The translations under genes and the position numbers were made by a program. Below the pieces are notes generated by a model. That model was not told where the DNA came from. It did not search any database and worked only from the letters and a program-made list of their open reading frames with translations. Positions 31,609-47,601 of a stretch of 64,000 nt of DNA are shown piece after piece (the first letter of the stretch is position 1; every line of letters starts with the position of its first letter). The stretch lies in contig NC_087173.1 of NCBI RefSeq assembly GCF_035594125.1, positions 21,539,516 to 21,603,515 of the forward strand, given 5' to 3'. The stretch comes from Scylla paramamosain. Taxonomy: Eukaryota > Arthropoda > Malacostraca > Decapoda > Portunidae.

Positions 31609-31765
31609 CTGGAAAAGAAAAAAAAAGCAGTCAGGTGGATCTGGTCTCTGGTTCAAGGAAAATCAGTTCATATCAACTAACTTTGGTTTCTGGTTCAAAT
31701 ATCATCTAATGGAAAATAAGCTATCAGCTAACTTTGGTATCTGACTCAAATATCACGTAAAGGAA
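31590..31765. repeat. Tandem duplication of an exon edge and splice acceptor
   Basis: Three to four imperfect copies of a ~45-bp unit (ACTTTGGTTTCTGGTTCAAA, TATC, GGAAAA) begin at the exon at 31511-31608. Each carries a degraded copy of that exon's 5' end and acceptor on the - strand. Confidence 0.6.
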
Positions 31766-32129
31766 AAAAGTATCAGTCTTGCACCACTGAGAAACACTGA
31801 CTGATAGAAGAAGTGTTCAGAAAACTTTACACCCACAATGACAACTGGAGCAAGGTTCTTCAAAGTAAGGGAGCCTCCCTGCACTATGCACAATAACTGA
31901 GCATGTATAACACCAATATAAGTATGGTTGGGTGGCCATTTTTGCTGTAATATCAAAGCACAGAGCACACCACCTCCTCGGTTTGGGTAACCCAAATCAC
32001 CCGAGTCATGCAAAGAGAGCGTTCAGTTGAGAACTGGGTGACCTGGGTAACCCAAGTCACTTAACTTAACGCACCCCTGGTCTCTGACATGGAAGCTGTG
32101 GCCATTCCAAGGAAAATCAGCAAAATACC
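31766..32129. other. Unassigned, probably intronic
   Basis: No repeat family or exon was recognised. TGGGTAACCCAA-type words recur (about 31985 and 32045) as a short inverted motif. Confidence 0.3.
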
Positions 32130-32290
32130 TCATCAGGTCCCCACACTAGCAGAGACAAAATGCCAGAGGCACCTCTGCTTAGGAAGATCCTGAGGAGGGA
32201 TTGGAGCAATAGGACAAGATGCAGATATGAGACTGTGATTGGAGGAGCCCAATGGAGAAGAGAGGATGACAACATAAGCAGAAGGATTAG
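32130..32290 (-). mobile_element. Family A LINE fragment, endonuclease region
   Basis: The - strand reads [20 protein letters not shown] and [15 protein letters not shown], matching 22660-22830 of the element. It is an internal fragment, not a 3' end, so it derives from a longer insertion that was later deleted. Confidence 0.8.
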
Positions 32291-32342
32291 AGGTCAGGAA
32301 CAAACACATAACTAACAAAACACATGTTTGAGTGCAGCTCAC

Positions 32343-32551
32343 CTCTCCCACTCCTGAGCAGCCTGACCTCCTGACAGTCACCAAGTCAAAAGCAAGGTCA
32401 GCAGGGTTCCTGAGGGTCTGGACCATGAGGTGGGGGTGTCCCAGGATGGTCACCAGCTGGGATGCCTCAGACAGTGGAATGGAGATGTTTACAAAGTTAT
32501 CCCATGAGTTCTCTGTGAGTTTGGCACCACAGGAGCAACACAACACATAGT
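32343..32551 (-). CDS. Conserved-looking exon of an unidentified gene
   Basis: The acceptor is GTGTTCCTCACAG and the donor GGAGAG/GTGAGC. The exon is 209 nt and encodes [20 protein letters not shown], then [26 protein letters not shown] and [11 protein letters not shown]. The CCSC pair may be one half of a metal site. The hydrophobic, evenly mixed composition and both splice sites suggest real coding sequence. The family is not recognised. Confidence 0.5.
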
Positions 32552-32569
32552 CTGTGAGGAACACCAGTT

Positions 32570-33863
32570 GTTAACACCACCCAGGAACACCACCACTCAC
32601 CAGTCAAAAATCATGGTCAGTACTCATTATCCTAAGAGACATTCTATTTTACCAGTCAAATACATAAAGTCACCCATGACACACCTTCAATCACTAGTCA
32701 CCAGTCACACTCCTCAGACACCACTCATCAATCAAGATCCTCATCATTACTCACTATCCTAAATGACATCCTAAGTCACCAGTCTACTCTGAAATTCTTA
32801 GTCACCAGTCTCCAGTCAATAGTTAATAGTCTGACATCCTTAGTCACCATTTTGACATTCCCAGACGTCAGTCATCAGTCCAGTGATTATTACTATGACT
32901 GTCACTTGAGACCCTCTTATGAACAGAATGCATGCATCAAAATGTCTTCATGTGAAACGTCACTTAGTGCAGAAAGGCATTAAAAACATTTTCAATTTAC
33001 AGGAAAGATGCACATGTAAGTGCAGGAATCAAAGATGAACATGAACACGCTTTACAAAATACTGGAATGGTAGCAATGTTCCCTCCCACAGTAGGTTGAC
33101 CAGGTAATGAATGTGTTACACAGGCTGTGATGTCATTCCATATGTACAGGAAATTCTTTACAAAAGAGAGGACTTTACTTTGGAGAATGCTTCACTAAAT
33201 ATAATGAGCTCATTACTCTCACTTCAAAAGCCAGTGAGGCTTATTTTGTGAAAAGACAAAGGCAAAAATTCTTTCATCTATTTAATTTACTTAAACTAAG
33301 ATAGAAAATATATTCTGTCCTTTTTCAGTAACAATAAGAAACACTAGTCTTTAGTAATTCCTAGTGAAGGAGAGTCACTGCACTACTACTGGGACGACTC
33401 AACCACAAGAGGCGTCATGATTCCAGTTTTCATTTTCAATATTATGTTTCATTTTCAATGTTATCCTTGATTTGAATTATTGCTGACACATTTTTGTTTC
33501 CAGAAGGTTTAATACTCCGTTTTCCTGTTGATATGAAAAAAAAAAGTTTGGGGAAAGTTTAATTAATATGGTGATAGAAAATATCTTAAATATATTTGAG
33601 GAAGTGTCAAGAACATTATGAGAGCACCAGTCAGCAGCCACATTAGAAGGGAAAGAGGCTCAGGGTGTGACTTCCAGATCACCTCGGCCTGCACTGACTG
33701 TAAATATAGCAGGATTTATATCCTTACAAGACACTTAACCCTGTAAGACAACTATACTCTATTCAAGAAATTTATAAATACATTCCCTCCTACTAGGTGG
33801 TGGCATGTCAGGCTCTGGACTCATCTCTACTGGCTGATGACTTCCTGGACCATGGTGGAAGGT
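32570..33863. other. Intergenic or intronic sequence, CACCAGTC-rich at its start
   Basis: About 32570-32890 is rich in repeated CACCAGTCA/GTCACCAGTC words (degenerate low complexity). The rest is AT-rich, without recognised exons or elements. Confidence 0.4.
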
Positions 33864-34330
33864 TTACCCTGAATTTGGTGACTTCCAGGCACTGTCTTCC
33901 ACAGCCTCCCACAGCCCAAACACCTCAATAATTCCCTTATTAATTCTTACACCTCCATAATTTCTTCTTCTTGATATCTTTTCCCTAGTCTCTATAGAGT
34001 CATTGTTCTTGCCAGCTCTCCTCCAAGCATAGTCATATATATTTTCCTTTGACAATTGTTTCTGTCTCAAATCCTTCCTTACACAGTCTATCCATATAAG
34101 GTTTAGTTTTCCTCTTGCTCTCCTGCCTTGCACCTCTATCTCCATCACACTTCTCCTGACATATGACTCTTTCCTTCTCTTCACATGGCTAAAACACTGC
34201 AGCCTTTTTTCCTGTGTCCTTTGAAACATCTCCACTAGTTTTACATTTTCTTCATATCCAAGCTCCAAATTATTGACCCATGTATCTATCTGTCCATCTG
34301 TCCATATACCAGGTTGGCAATCCCACACAG
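33864..34330 (-). mobile_element. Non-LTR C-terminal fragment (unclassified)
   Basis: On the - strand a frame runs LELGYEENVKLVEMFQRTQE, KRLQCFSHVKRRKESYV and MEIEVQGRRARGKLNLIWID. This has the character of the C-terminal end of retroelement RT proteins (a GHV-type histidine and EVxGRRxRGRP-like motif). It merges at its 3' side with non-element sequence. Confidence 0.6.
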
Positions 34331-34410
34331 GGTGGCCCAGACAAAGCACCATCCGCTCATACACACATCATTCACACTCTTAGTCCTATCAGCCCCTAAT
34401 GGAGAGGGTA
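34300..34410 (+). repeat. Family D (SINE-like) copy
   Basis: TATACCAGGTTGGCAATCCC, CCAGACAAAGCACCA and CATTCACACTCTTAG match the copies at 6080 and 6295. Confidence 0.5.
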
Positions 34411-34659
34411 TTCACCTAATATAGTATAAAATAACTATAACAATCTCAGTGCCACATAATCAGTTGGCTTGGTGCTTCAAACACAGAATATCAAACCAAC
34501 AGGAATGAAGGAGTAAATGAGATGAAAAGATAATGATAAAAGATGTCTCTACTCTCTTCCTCCCTCAGGTCTTTACTTAGGGGATATAACAAGGATGACA
34601 TGAGCAAAATCCTTAGGTTCAGTGATCAGGATAGGACAAGAAATAGTGGGTTCAAGCTT

Positions 34660-35050
34660 GATAAAGCTAGCTTTAAATGAGACACAAAGGAATAAGTTTT
34701 CAAATATAGTGGTTGATGAATAGAATAGACTCAGTAATCTGGTTGTTAGTGCTGAGTCATTAGGAAGCTTTAAAAGAAAACTAAATAAACTTGTGGATGG
34801 GGGTGATGGGTGGAAATAGGCAGGCATGTTTCATACAGGGATTGTCATGTTAAGGACTGATGGCTGCCTGCAGCTTCCCCTATTTTCTTATGGCTGTTAA
34901 TGTCCTGTCAATATGGAGCTTTTAAAAGAAGACCAAATAAATTTAGGTATGAGGATGATAGGTAGAAATCTGAAGGCATTTCTGACAGGAAATGCCAATT
35001 GTGGGTTGACAGATTCTTGCAGCTTCCCTTGTATTCTTATGTTCCCATAT
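34660..35050 (+). mobile_element. Two family B non-LTR 3' fragments
   Basis: About 34660-34895 and 34905-35050 both end in GATGG/AGATTCT...CTGCAGCTTCCC followed by TCTTATG. The second abuts the 3' end of a GTPBP10 exon. They lie in the GTPBP10 intron, antisense to the gene. Confidence 0.6.
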
Positions 35051-35052
35051 AC

Positions 35053-40527
<5,475 letters not shown>

Positions 40528-40714
40528 CTGGATGGGAAAACTGCTTTAGGAAATTGCTATAGGTACATTCCTATATTTTCTGGAGCAGAGTAAGTAAAAT
40601 ATATTGTTATGGGTATCTTTCTACCTTCTCTGGAGTAAAAAAAAAGAAAAAAAAAGTTAAATCTATCTATTTATCTATATACAGCAGCAGCAGCAGCAGC
40701 AGCAATAATAATCT

Positions 40715-40800
40715 ATCTATCTTTCTGTATACCAGACTGGTAATCACATATGTAGTGGCCCATACAAAGCAACACACACACACACACACACACACACATG
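40715..40800 (+). repeat. Family D copy ending in (CA)n, next to a CAG run
   Basis: GTATACCAGACTGGTAATCA and CATACAAAGCA match family D. Seven CAG units (about 40684-40702) precede it and a CA tract (about 40770-40798) follows. The family E LINE starts directly after the CA tract. Confidence 0.5.
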
Positions 40801-40836
40801 GACTGCAAGAGAAGAAAACCCAGTTAAATCTGAGAG

Positions 40837-41115
40837 ATGGAAAGGAAGGAATTGGTAAGGAAAATTATTACAATGGTCCAAGATGAGGAACAGGGACTGG
40901 AACAAGAAGTGGAAGAGGCACATAGAATTGGAAAATATAGTGAGGGAGGTAAAAGACCATTAAAAGTGAGAATGAGATCCCAAGTTGCAATACAGCAGAT
41001 CCTAGTGAGAACTGGGAAGCTGGCTGAAAGTTCGGAATACAGGAATATTTGGGTAAAAAGAGATATGAACTTGGAAGAAAGGGAAAAAGAGCAAATGAAG
41101 CTGAGGAAAAAATGA
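40837..41115 (+). pseudogene. Family E LINE ORF1-like segment
   Basis: A 92-codon frame, charged and helical: EEAHRIGKYSEGGKRPLKVR, followed by ILVRTGKLAESSEYRNIWVK and RDMNLEEREKEQM. The RIGKY and 'I..KRDM...ER' pattern resembles the C-terminal RNA-binding part of LINE ORF1 proteins. It ends at TGA 41113. Confidence 0.55.
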
Positions 41116-41148
41116 CAGAAGGACAGATACCGAGAAGAGGAAATTTTA

Positions 41149-41839
41149 TTGGAAGATACTAGATACGACACTGAGGAAATGGTATACTTGGGAAAGGGAA
41201 CAAGTACTGAAAGAACCAAAGCAACAGACAGAGAAATTACAAGTGGTGGGGGAAGCAGTACATTAAGAGTAATTTATACAAACATAGATGGGTTACTCTC
41301 AGGTGTACTGGAAGTGAGAGATTACCTGAAGGAAAGTAGACCAGATGTGTTGTGCCTAACTGAGACAAAGTTAAAAGAGGAAGTCCACTTAAGCTTTAAG
41401 GAGGAGAGATATAATTACTAGAGGAGAGATAGAAAGGGAAAAGGAGGAGGAGGAGTACTGATAATACTTCGAGATGATATATATGTGGAAGAAGTGCAAC
41501 GTGGAGATGGTATGGTGGAGGTGATAGGTATAACAATCAGGACTAGTGGAAGAGAGAGGAGGAGGATCATATTAACGTACGTGCCACAACACAAGGAAAT
41601 GCAAAAGGAAGTGTTGAAGTGCCTAGACAACATGATAAGGAAGGACAGTAAAATACTACTAGTGGGAGACTTTAACCACAAAAATGTAAGCTGGGAGGAG
41701 ATGGAAGATAATGGAAATGCTGGACAATGGAGTGAAGAAACGCTACAGTTAGCTATGTTGAATACAATGGACCGATGGGTGGAGGAATTTACAAGATACA
41801 GAGAGGAGAAGGAACCATCAATGCTAGACCTGGTGTTCA

Positions 41840-41895
<56 letters not shown>

Positions 41896-41967
41896 CCCTG
41901 TCCAAACATTAAATGCTTAATCCCAAAGGGAAAAAGTGACCATGTGGTGTTAGAAGTGGTACTGTAA
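41149..41967 (+). pseudogene. Family E LINE endonuclease with an embedded A54 tract
   Basis: Motifs are VIYTNIDGLL, RPDVLCLTETKL, GGGVLIILRDD, VPQHKEMQKE, ILLVGDFNHKNVSW (GDFN) and PKGKSDHVVLEV (SDH). A TAG at 41419 breaks the frame. Fifty-four adenines at 41841-41894, encoding polylysine, replace what should be a short coding segment before the SDH motif. Confidence 0.75.
41841..41894 (+). repeat. Uninterrupted A54 homopolymer inside the LINE endonuclease
   Basis: All 54 positions are adenine. The flanks are coding sequence of the element (LDLVFT on the left, IKCLIPKGKSDH on the right). The tract therefore is not the element's own 3' tail. Confidence 0.95.
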
Positions 41968-42391
41968 GACTGGGAGGTTCTAGCATGTAAGGAGGATTAT
42001 AAAAATGGGAGATTAAATCACGCAAAGACAAATTTTGCAGAGTTAAGAAAATTCTTTGGAAGGGACTTACGGAAGGCATGAGAGTGCAAGAGAAATATGA
42101 AACATTCTTGAAGAAGTACAATGAAGGTGTGCAGAAGTATGTACCTATATAAAAAGTAAGGAGGAACAAACATATTTGGTATAATGCCAGATGTGCATAA
42201 GCTAAGAAGAGAAAGGATATAGCTTGGAAAAATTGAAGCAAAAAAAATTAAAAGAATAGAAAGCAGTATAAGGAGGCAAGGAATAAATATTTTAGAATAA
42301 GAAGAGAGGAGGAGAAACAACTTGAAAAGGATGTGGTAAAGAAATGTGAAGAAGACCCCAAGCTTTTTTTTACAGGTATATTAATGGAAAG

Positions 42392-43242
42392 ATGATTAAC
42401 AGAGAGACCATTGACAAGATAGTAAAGGGAGAAAGGATATATCAAACAGTGGAAGAGATGAGTGAAATTATGAATGAGAGTTTTAGGTCTGTGTTCAATG
42501 TGGAAGCAAATTTCATAGAACCAAATGAGGAAGTGTGGTGGGAAGGGTTACAGGAAGTCTTGGTGCAAAAACATGAAATTGGCAAATTGTTATGAGAGTT
42601 GGATGTCAGGAAAGCATTGGGGCTTGATGAAGTATCAGGCTGGACACTAAAGGAATGTAGAGAACAAGTGGTGGAGCCAATTTGGGATGTGATTAACAGC
42701 TCACTGATAGAGGGAAAAGTACCAAAAGAGTGGAAGAGAGCAAATATAGTGTCAATACACAAAGGAGGAAAGAGGACTGAGCCACTAAATTATAGACTGG
42801 TGTTGGTAGCTAGTGTTATAGGCAAGATCTGTGAAATAGTGATCAAAGAAAAGTGAGTGAAATATTTGGAAAAGAACAAAGTTATAACAAATAGACAATT
42901 TGGTTTCAGAAGAGGAAGGTCATGTGTACCAAATTTACAGAGTTTCTATACAAGAGTAATAGATGAAGTACAAAACAGAGATGGGTGGGTAGATGTAGTG
43001 TGCTTGGACATCAAAAAACTTTTGATAAAGTTCTGCATAAAAGATTATTGTGGAAGAAGAAACATATAGGAGGACTGAGAGGGAAGAAGAGTCAGTGTTT
43101 GAGGGGCATCAAGAAGAACAGTCTTCCACATAGAACTGTGAATATCTGGAATTGCTTAAATGAAGAGGTTGTTAGAGCACCAAACATGCAGAAATTTAAG
43201 GAAATGCTGGATAAATATAGCTATGGAGACAGGACACTATGA
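42392..43242 (+). pseudogene. Family E LINE RT N-terminal half joined to the C-terminal end
   Basis: RT motifs are RKALGLDEVSGWTLKECRE, VPKEWKRANIVSIHKGGKR, a NYR motif, TNRQFGFRRGRSC and VCLDIKK, the start of the catalytic aspartate motif. After about 43070 it switches to NIWNCLNEEVVRAPNMQKFK and EMLDKYSYGDRTL, which is the C-terminal tail. The whole YxDD region is missing. Stops lie at 42594, 42854 and 43067. Confidence 0.75.
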
Positions 43243-43257
43243 GCCCTGCTCAAACCC

Positions 43258-43263
<6 letters not shown>

Positions 43264-43311
<48 letters not shown>

Positions 43312-43420
43312 CACTCACACTCTTAGCCCAGCCAGCCCGTGGTGGAAAGGGACAGTTTCATGGACCATCCTACTACACCCCAGGAGGTTAGGTATAGCAC
43401 AGCTGGCCATATATCTTTTT
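43264..43420 (+). repeat. (CA)n tract followed by a family D copy
   Basis: CA at about 43264-43310, then ATCACTCACACTCTTAG, GGTGGAAAGGGACAG and ACTACACCCCAGGAGG, the 3' half of family D. Retroelement ends, CA tracts and family D are repeatedly adjacent in this window. Confidence 0.6.
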
Positions 43421-44107
43421 ACTTGTCCTAAGAACAAGCAAAAGGTTTATACAGTTCAGTTCCCTTACCATCTAATAATGCAGTAAGTAATGCTTTTTTT
43501 CTGATTACTATCTCAGAAATAATACCAAATTCAATAACTAGTTGGGTCTATAGTTGTGAAAAGGACAAACTAATACCCTGAGTTCTCTTAACTGACATGA
43601 TGTTCTAGGGACTTGTGGTGAGGCCAGACACGTGAAGGTGTCTTGGCCTCCAGTCTGAGCAGCCACTCTCTCTTCCTTCACAGAAGACCTGCTTTTGACA
43701 CCAGTGTACAAACACCACTCCACTCCAACACTCGGACAGCCTCACCTATGGTCTGACCCTTTTATCCTCAACATTTGGGTATTGTCCTTTCTGGGGATTT
43801 CCCGTCCTGTGGTGCTGCTAAACTTTACCAACACATACCTTATGTCAGATACTTACTACTACAACATTAAATGGAGTTGTAGCATATATACACTGTAATG
43901 ATATAAAAAGGTAAGTTAATGTAATATATGTCTATTTTTTAGTGAGAACTGCATTGTGTTTTGCAAACACCACAATACTTGGCAACGTTTCCTCCAGGTG
44001 TTGTCACGTTTCTTTGAGTGACTCAGTCAGTTAGTTAGTCAGTGACTCAGAAAGTCTGTCAGAGTGACCTGTCAATCCACTGGTCACTTCCTCTCACACA
44101 GCACGTG

Positions 44108-44200
<93 letters not shown>

Positions 44201-45055
44201 TTGGAAGCAAGGTTATCTCTGACACTTAGGGTCTAATCTGGTAATTTGCCCATTAAAAAGTCTGGCAGTGCCACAGGCTGGGAAATTCCCAGAAAGGACA
44301 ACACATAAACACTCAGGATGAAATGGTCCGACCCTAATTAAGCCACAATGTACTCACTGAGGCCTGTAGGGCAGTTAAACCACTCAGTGGTATCTTAGTC
44401 TTAGTGTGTATCATCCAGAGTAAATGTATTGTTTCTATAACCAAGGACTCTATCCCATAGCAGGAGTTTTTCCACATGGTACACAAAGCTACACCAATAT
44501 CACCCTCTTGCTCACCTCATATCTTTAAGAGGATGAGGTGCAGACAAGAGCCGTGTCTGCTAACACTGCCACACGCTGCATCGTGGGAGCAGACCAGCTC
44601 AGGCTTGATGCACAGACAGCAGACTGGACTAAGCTTTTCTCCTCACTCCCTTGCTCTTGAATGCCTGTAATAATAATAATGTATGCTTTAATTAACTCTT
44701 TCAATAATAATTCAGAGCTTTAAGTACAATACATAATAGGAGCAAACAAGCTGAGGCTTAATGTGCAGACAGCAGACTGGACTCAGCTTTCTTGCTTATT
44801 CCCTGGCTCTTGAATACCTGTAATAATAACATGTGCATTAATCAACTCCTTCAACATCAATTCCAAACACTAAACACACTGCATTATCACATTACAAAAC
44901 ATCTGGCTTAGTACATACTACTGGACTAAGCTTTCTTCTTCACTGCTTTGCTCCTGAGTGTCTGTAATACTGTAATAATTAACTCTCAGCAACAACTCCA
45001 ACCACTTGAGGCACTGTGCACAATCTCTGCAAGCATCAACAAGGAAAGAAAAGAA
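43421..45055. other. Unassigned sequence with (GA)n at 44114-44198
   Basis: One GA microsatellite of about 85 bp. A ~150-bp segment recurs two to three times (AGACAGCAGACTGGACT(A/C)AG, CTTGCTCTTGAATGCCTG, near 44620, 44770 and 44930), giving a degenerate tandem repeat with AACTCTTTCAA. No exon was recognised. Confidence 0.5.
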
Positions 45056-45283
45056 TAGATTTCAAAGTTATATCCAGTATGATGTTTAGAAGTGGCTGTC
45101 ACAAACAAGACAAAAAGAACTTGAAAATACATTTATAATATTTAGATGTGACTGTCACAAGATAGAGAAAAAACAGAATAGATTTTCACATTTGTAACCA
45201 GTATAATGTGTAGATAAGGCTCTCACAGGTTAAACAAAAGAATGAAAACAATAGATTTTGTAGTTTTCTGGCCAATATAATAT
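45056..45283 (+). repeat. Tandem array of ~65-70-bp units, left part
   Basis: Units contain CCAGTATAATGTTTAGA, TGTGGCTGTCACAAG and AGAAAAAAGAATAGATTTTC. The array stops at 45283, where the CACTG element begins, and resumes at 47602. Confidence 0.75.
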
Positions 45284-47601
45284 CACTGTATAACAATGAA
45301 AAAAACGGAAATGAGACTATCCTTTTCTAAAGTTATTTTTTGCGTAGATTATGAATATAACATCCGTTTCTTTCTGTGACCCTCCAGTTTTTTGTAAATA
45401 GCAGTGCCCGCAATGTCTATCTGAACGGTATTTTTTGTTGCTTTTACCATTTATATAATTTTTCACATAGCTATGTGTTTTTTTTTCTTAACAGGATACA
45501 GAGTTAAGATGCCTAGAGAATGCAAGAATTCGCCAGACAAGTTTTGTTATATATGTGGATCAGTTACATTAAAGCAATACAAGAGACAGTTGACTCAACG
45601 TGTAAAGAAACTTTATGAGCTGTACTTTGGATGTAAAGTGGGTGACCAGGACAAAAGCTGGGCACCTCACATATGTTGTGTCAGGTGTACAAGTTCCCTT
45701 TCTGCCTGGGTGAAAGGCAAAGGGACTGGCCTCATGTTTGGCGTACCAATGGTCTGGAGGAAGCCAAAGGACCACTCAACAGATTGCTACTTCTGCTTAA
45801 CGGATATTAAAGGTGGGTATTCAGTGTTTATTTTTTACTGTTTTTATATATATTTTCAAGAGATGTATCAATAAAAAAGGTCGAAATACATAATAAGTTG
45901 CACTTCCACTATTTTTGCACGTGATCACAACCAATAGTATCTATTTTTAGTCTGATTTTATTTTATTTTCCTGCAGGTCACAACAGAAAAGGCAAGAAAT
46001 CTATCGTGTATCCAGATCTTCAGTCTGCTATTCACCCAGTTCTACATTCAAGTGATATTCCTGTACCACAGCCGCCCTCTGAACTACCAAGCGATGACAC
46101 GAGCAACTCAGACGATTCAGAATCTTAAGATGCAACGTATACGACACAACTTGAATCTGATAAGAAACCACACCTCATCACCCAACCAGAACTCAATGAT
46201 CTAGTTCGTGATCTAACACTTACTAAGCAACAGAGTGAACTCCTGGCCTCACGTTTGCAACAATGGCACCTGTTGGATGAAGAAGCTCGAATTACAGTAT
46301 TTAGGAAGCGTTCTGCAAATCTACAGGATTTCTTCACTTTGGAAAACAACTTGACTTATTGTAATGATATCAGAGGCCTATTCAGTGCCCTTGAGCTGTC
46401 CTATGAACCCAATGAGTGGAGGCTATTCATAGATGGATCCCTTTACAGCATAAAAGCAGTTCTGTTGCACATTGGGAACACCATGCCTTCAGTTCCAGTT
46501 GCTTACTCAGTCATTTTAAGAGAGACATATGAGAACCTTGCTTTTATTCTAGACCACATAAGTTACAAAGAGCATGAGTGGTTAATTTGTGCAGACTTGA
46601 AAGTAGTAGCCATACTTAATGGGCTACAAACTGGATACACCAAATTTGTGTGCTTTCTTTGCAAGTGGGACAGTAGGGCCAGATCAGAACATTATAATAC
46701 GCTCAGAATGGCCATCTCGGGAATCTATGACGCTTGGATGCCATAATGTAATTCATGAGCCACTAGTTAAGAAGGAGAAAATCATTTTGCCACCACTGCA
46801 TATAAAACTAGGCCTAATGAAGCAATTTACCAAAGCACTGCAACATAACAAGCCATGTTTCCAGTATCTCAAAGGGATCTTCCCTAAAATTAGTGATGCC
46901 AAGATTAAAGAGGGTATATTTGTAGGCCTTCAGATTCGCAAGCTTATAAATGATGAGGACTTTGATGCGACAATGGATGAACCTGAGCTAGCGGCCTGGC
47001 ATGCATTCAAAGATGTATGCAAAGGGCTTCTGGGAAAGCACCAAGAGTCCCAGCGAGAGCGTAAAGTGGAGAGGCTAATCAAATGCAACCAAGATCTCGG
47101 ATGCAATATGTCACTGAAGATACACTTTCTTCATTCTCATCTGTCCTTCTTCCCAGAGAACGCAGCAGATGTGAGTGATGAACATGGAGAGAGGTTCCAT
47201 CAAGATATAGCGTCAATGGAAAACAGGTACAAGGGAAAATGGAGCCCTGCTATGCTGGCTGACTTCTGTTTGAACCTGAAGCGTGACACGCCTGAGACGT
47301 CTTATAAAAGAAGAAGTAAATACTAGATTGTAGGTTAATACATTATATAAAGCTAACAAACATTATATATTAATTAAATAAATACAATGAAGACATTTAA
47401 TCTGACTTTGGGAGCAAAATAGATTTATGGAATCTTGGAAATCTCTATTAATTGCATAATTATTAAAACAGCGATTTACAAAAAATTTTGACGTGGCATG
47501 AAATTTTTGTTATCAAATTTGAATTCAGCACACTGAACTTCATAATAAAACGCACATGAGAACTATGTTTTCTTCTTAACCCTGAAATTTGTTGTACAGT
47601 G
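45284..47601 (+). mobile_element. 2,318-bp DNA element with CACTG inverted termini and TAT duplication
   Basis: The left terminus reads CACTGTATAACAA and the right terminus, on the opposite strand, CACTGTACAACAA. TAT flanks both (45281-45283, 47602-47604). Removing the element and one TAT restores a normal unit of the surrounding tandem array, so the boundaries are well supported. CACTR ends with 2-3-bp duplications are typical of the CMC group (CACTA/EnSpm-like) of DNA transposons. The single encoded gene (45509-47326) is not a transposase I can name, so the superfamily assignment is inference from the ends. Confidence 0.8.
45509..47326 (+). pseudogene. Zinc-ribbon-like protein of the CACTG element, candidate transposase (broken)
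   Basis: Exon 1 (45509-45812) begins MPRECKNSPDKFCYICGSV and includes HICCVRC and CYFCL, suggesting one or two zinc sites. It follows an acceptor (TTTCTTAACAG) and ends at AAAG/GTGGGT. Exon 2 starts at 45977 after TTTTCCTGCAG. The protein continues with a long conserved-looking body: WRLFIDGS, WLICADLKVVAILNGLQTGY, FVCFLCKWDS, LPPLHIKLGLMKQFTKAL, DAKIKEGIFVG and VSDEHGERFHQDIASMENRY. A TAA at 46126-46128 and a frameshift near 46690-46712 break it. Similar proteins are, to my knowledge, repetitive in arthropod genomes and carried without annotation. The aspartates in FIDGS and CADLK and the glutamate in DEHGE are candidates for a DDE-type triad, as speculation. Confidence 0.65.

Larger units (their letters stand above)
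40800..43262 (+). mobile_element. Family E non-LTR retrotransposon, internally deleted, ending in (CA)n
   Basis: The order is an ORF1-like frame, endonuclease, and the N-terminal half of RT. A junction around 43070 joins these to the C-terminal end, omitting the RT catalytic region. The 3' end runs into a CA tract (43264-43310). A second, C-terminal copy at about 49010-49960 also ends in CA repeats, so the (CA)n end seems to be a family trait. Many stops make it non-functional. It differs from family A in sequence and codon use (A-rich coding strand). Confidence 0.75.

Noticed and set aside
33780..33900. Terminal GTPBP10 exon downstream of 35053
   Set aside because: I looked for a G5-type SA(K/V)TG segment and a C-terminal helix on the - strand and found none; the frame here continues from a retroelement fragment.
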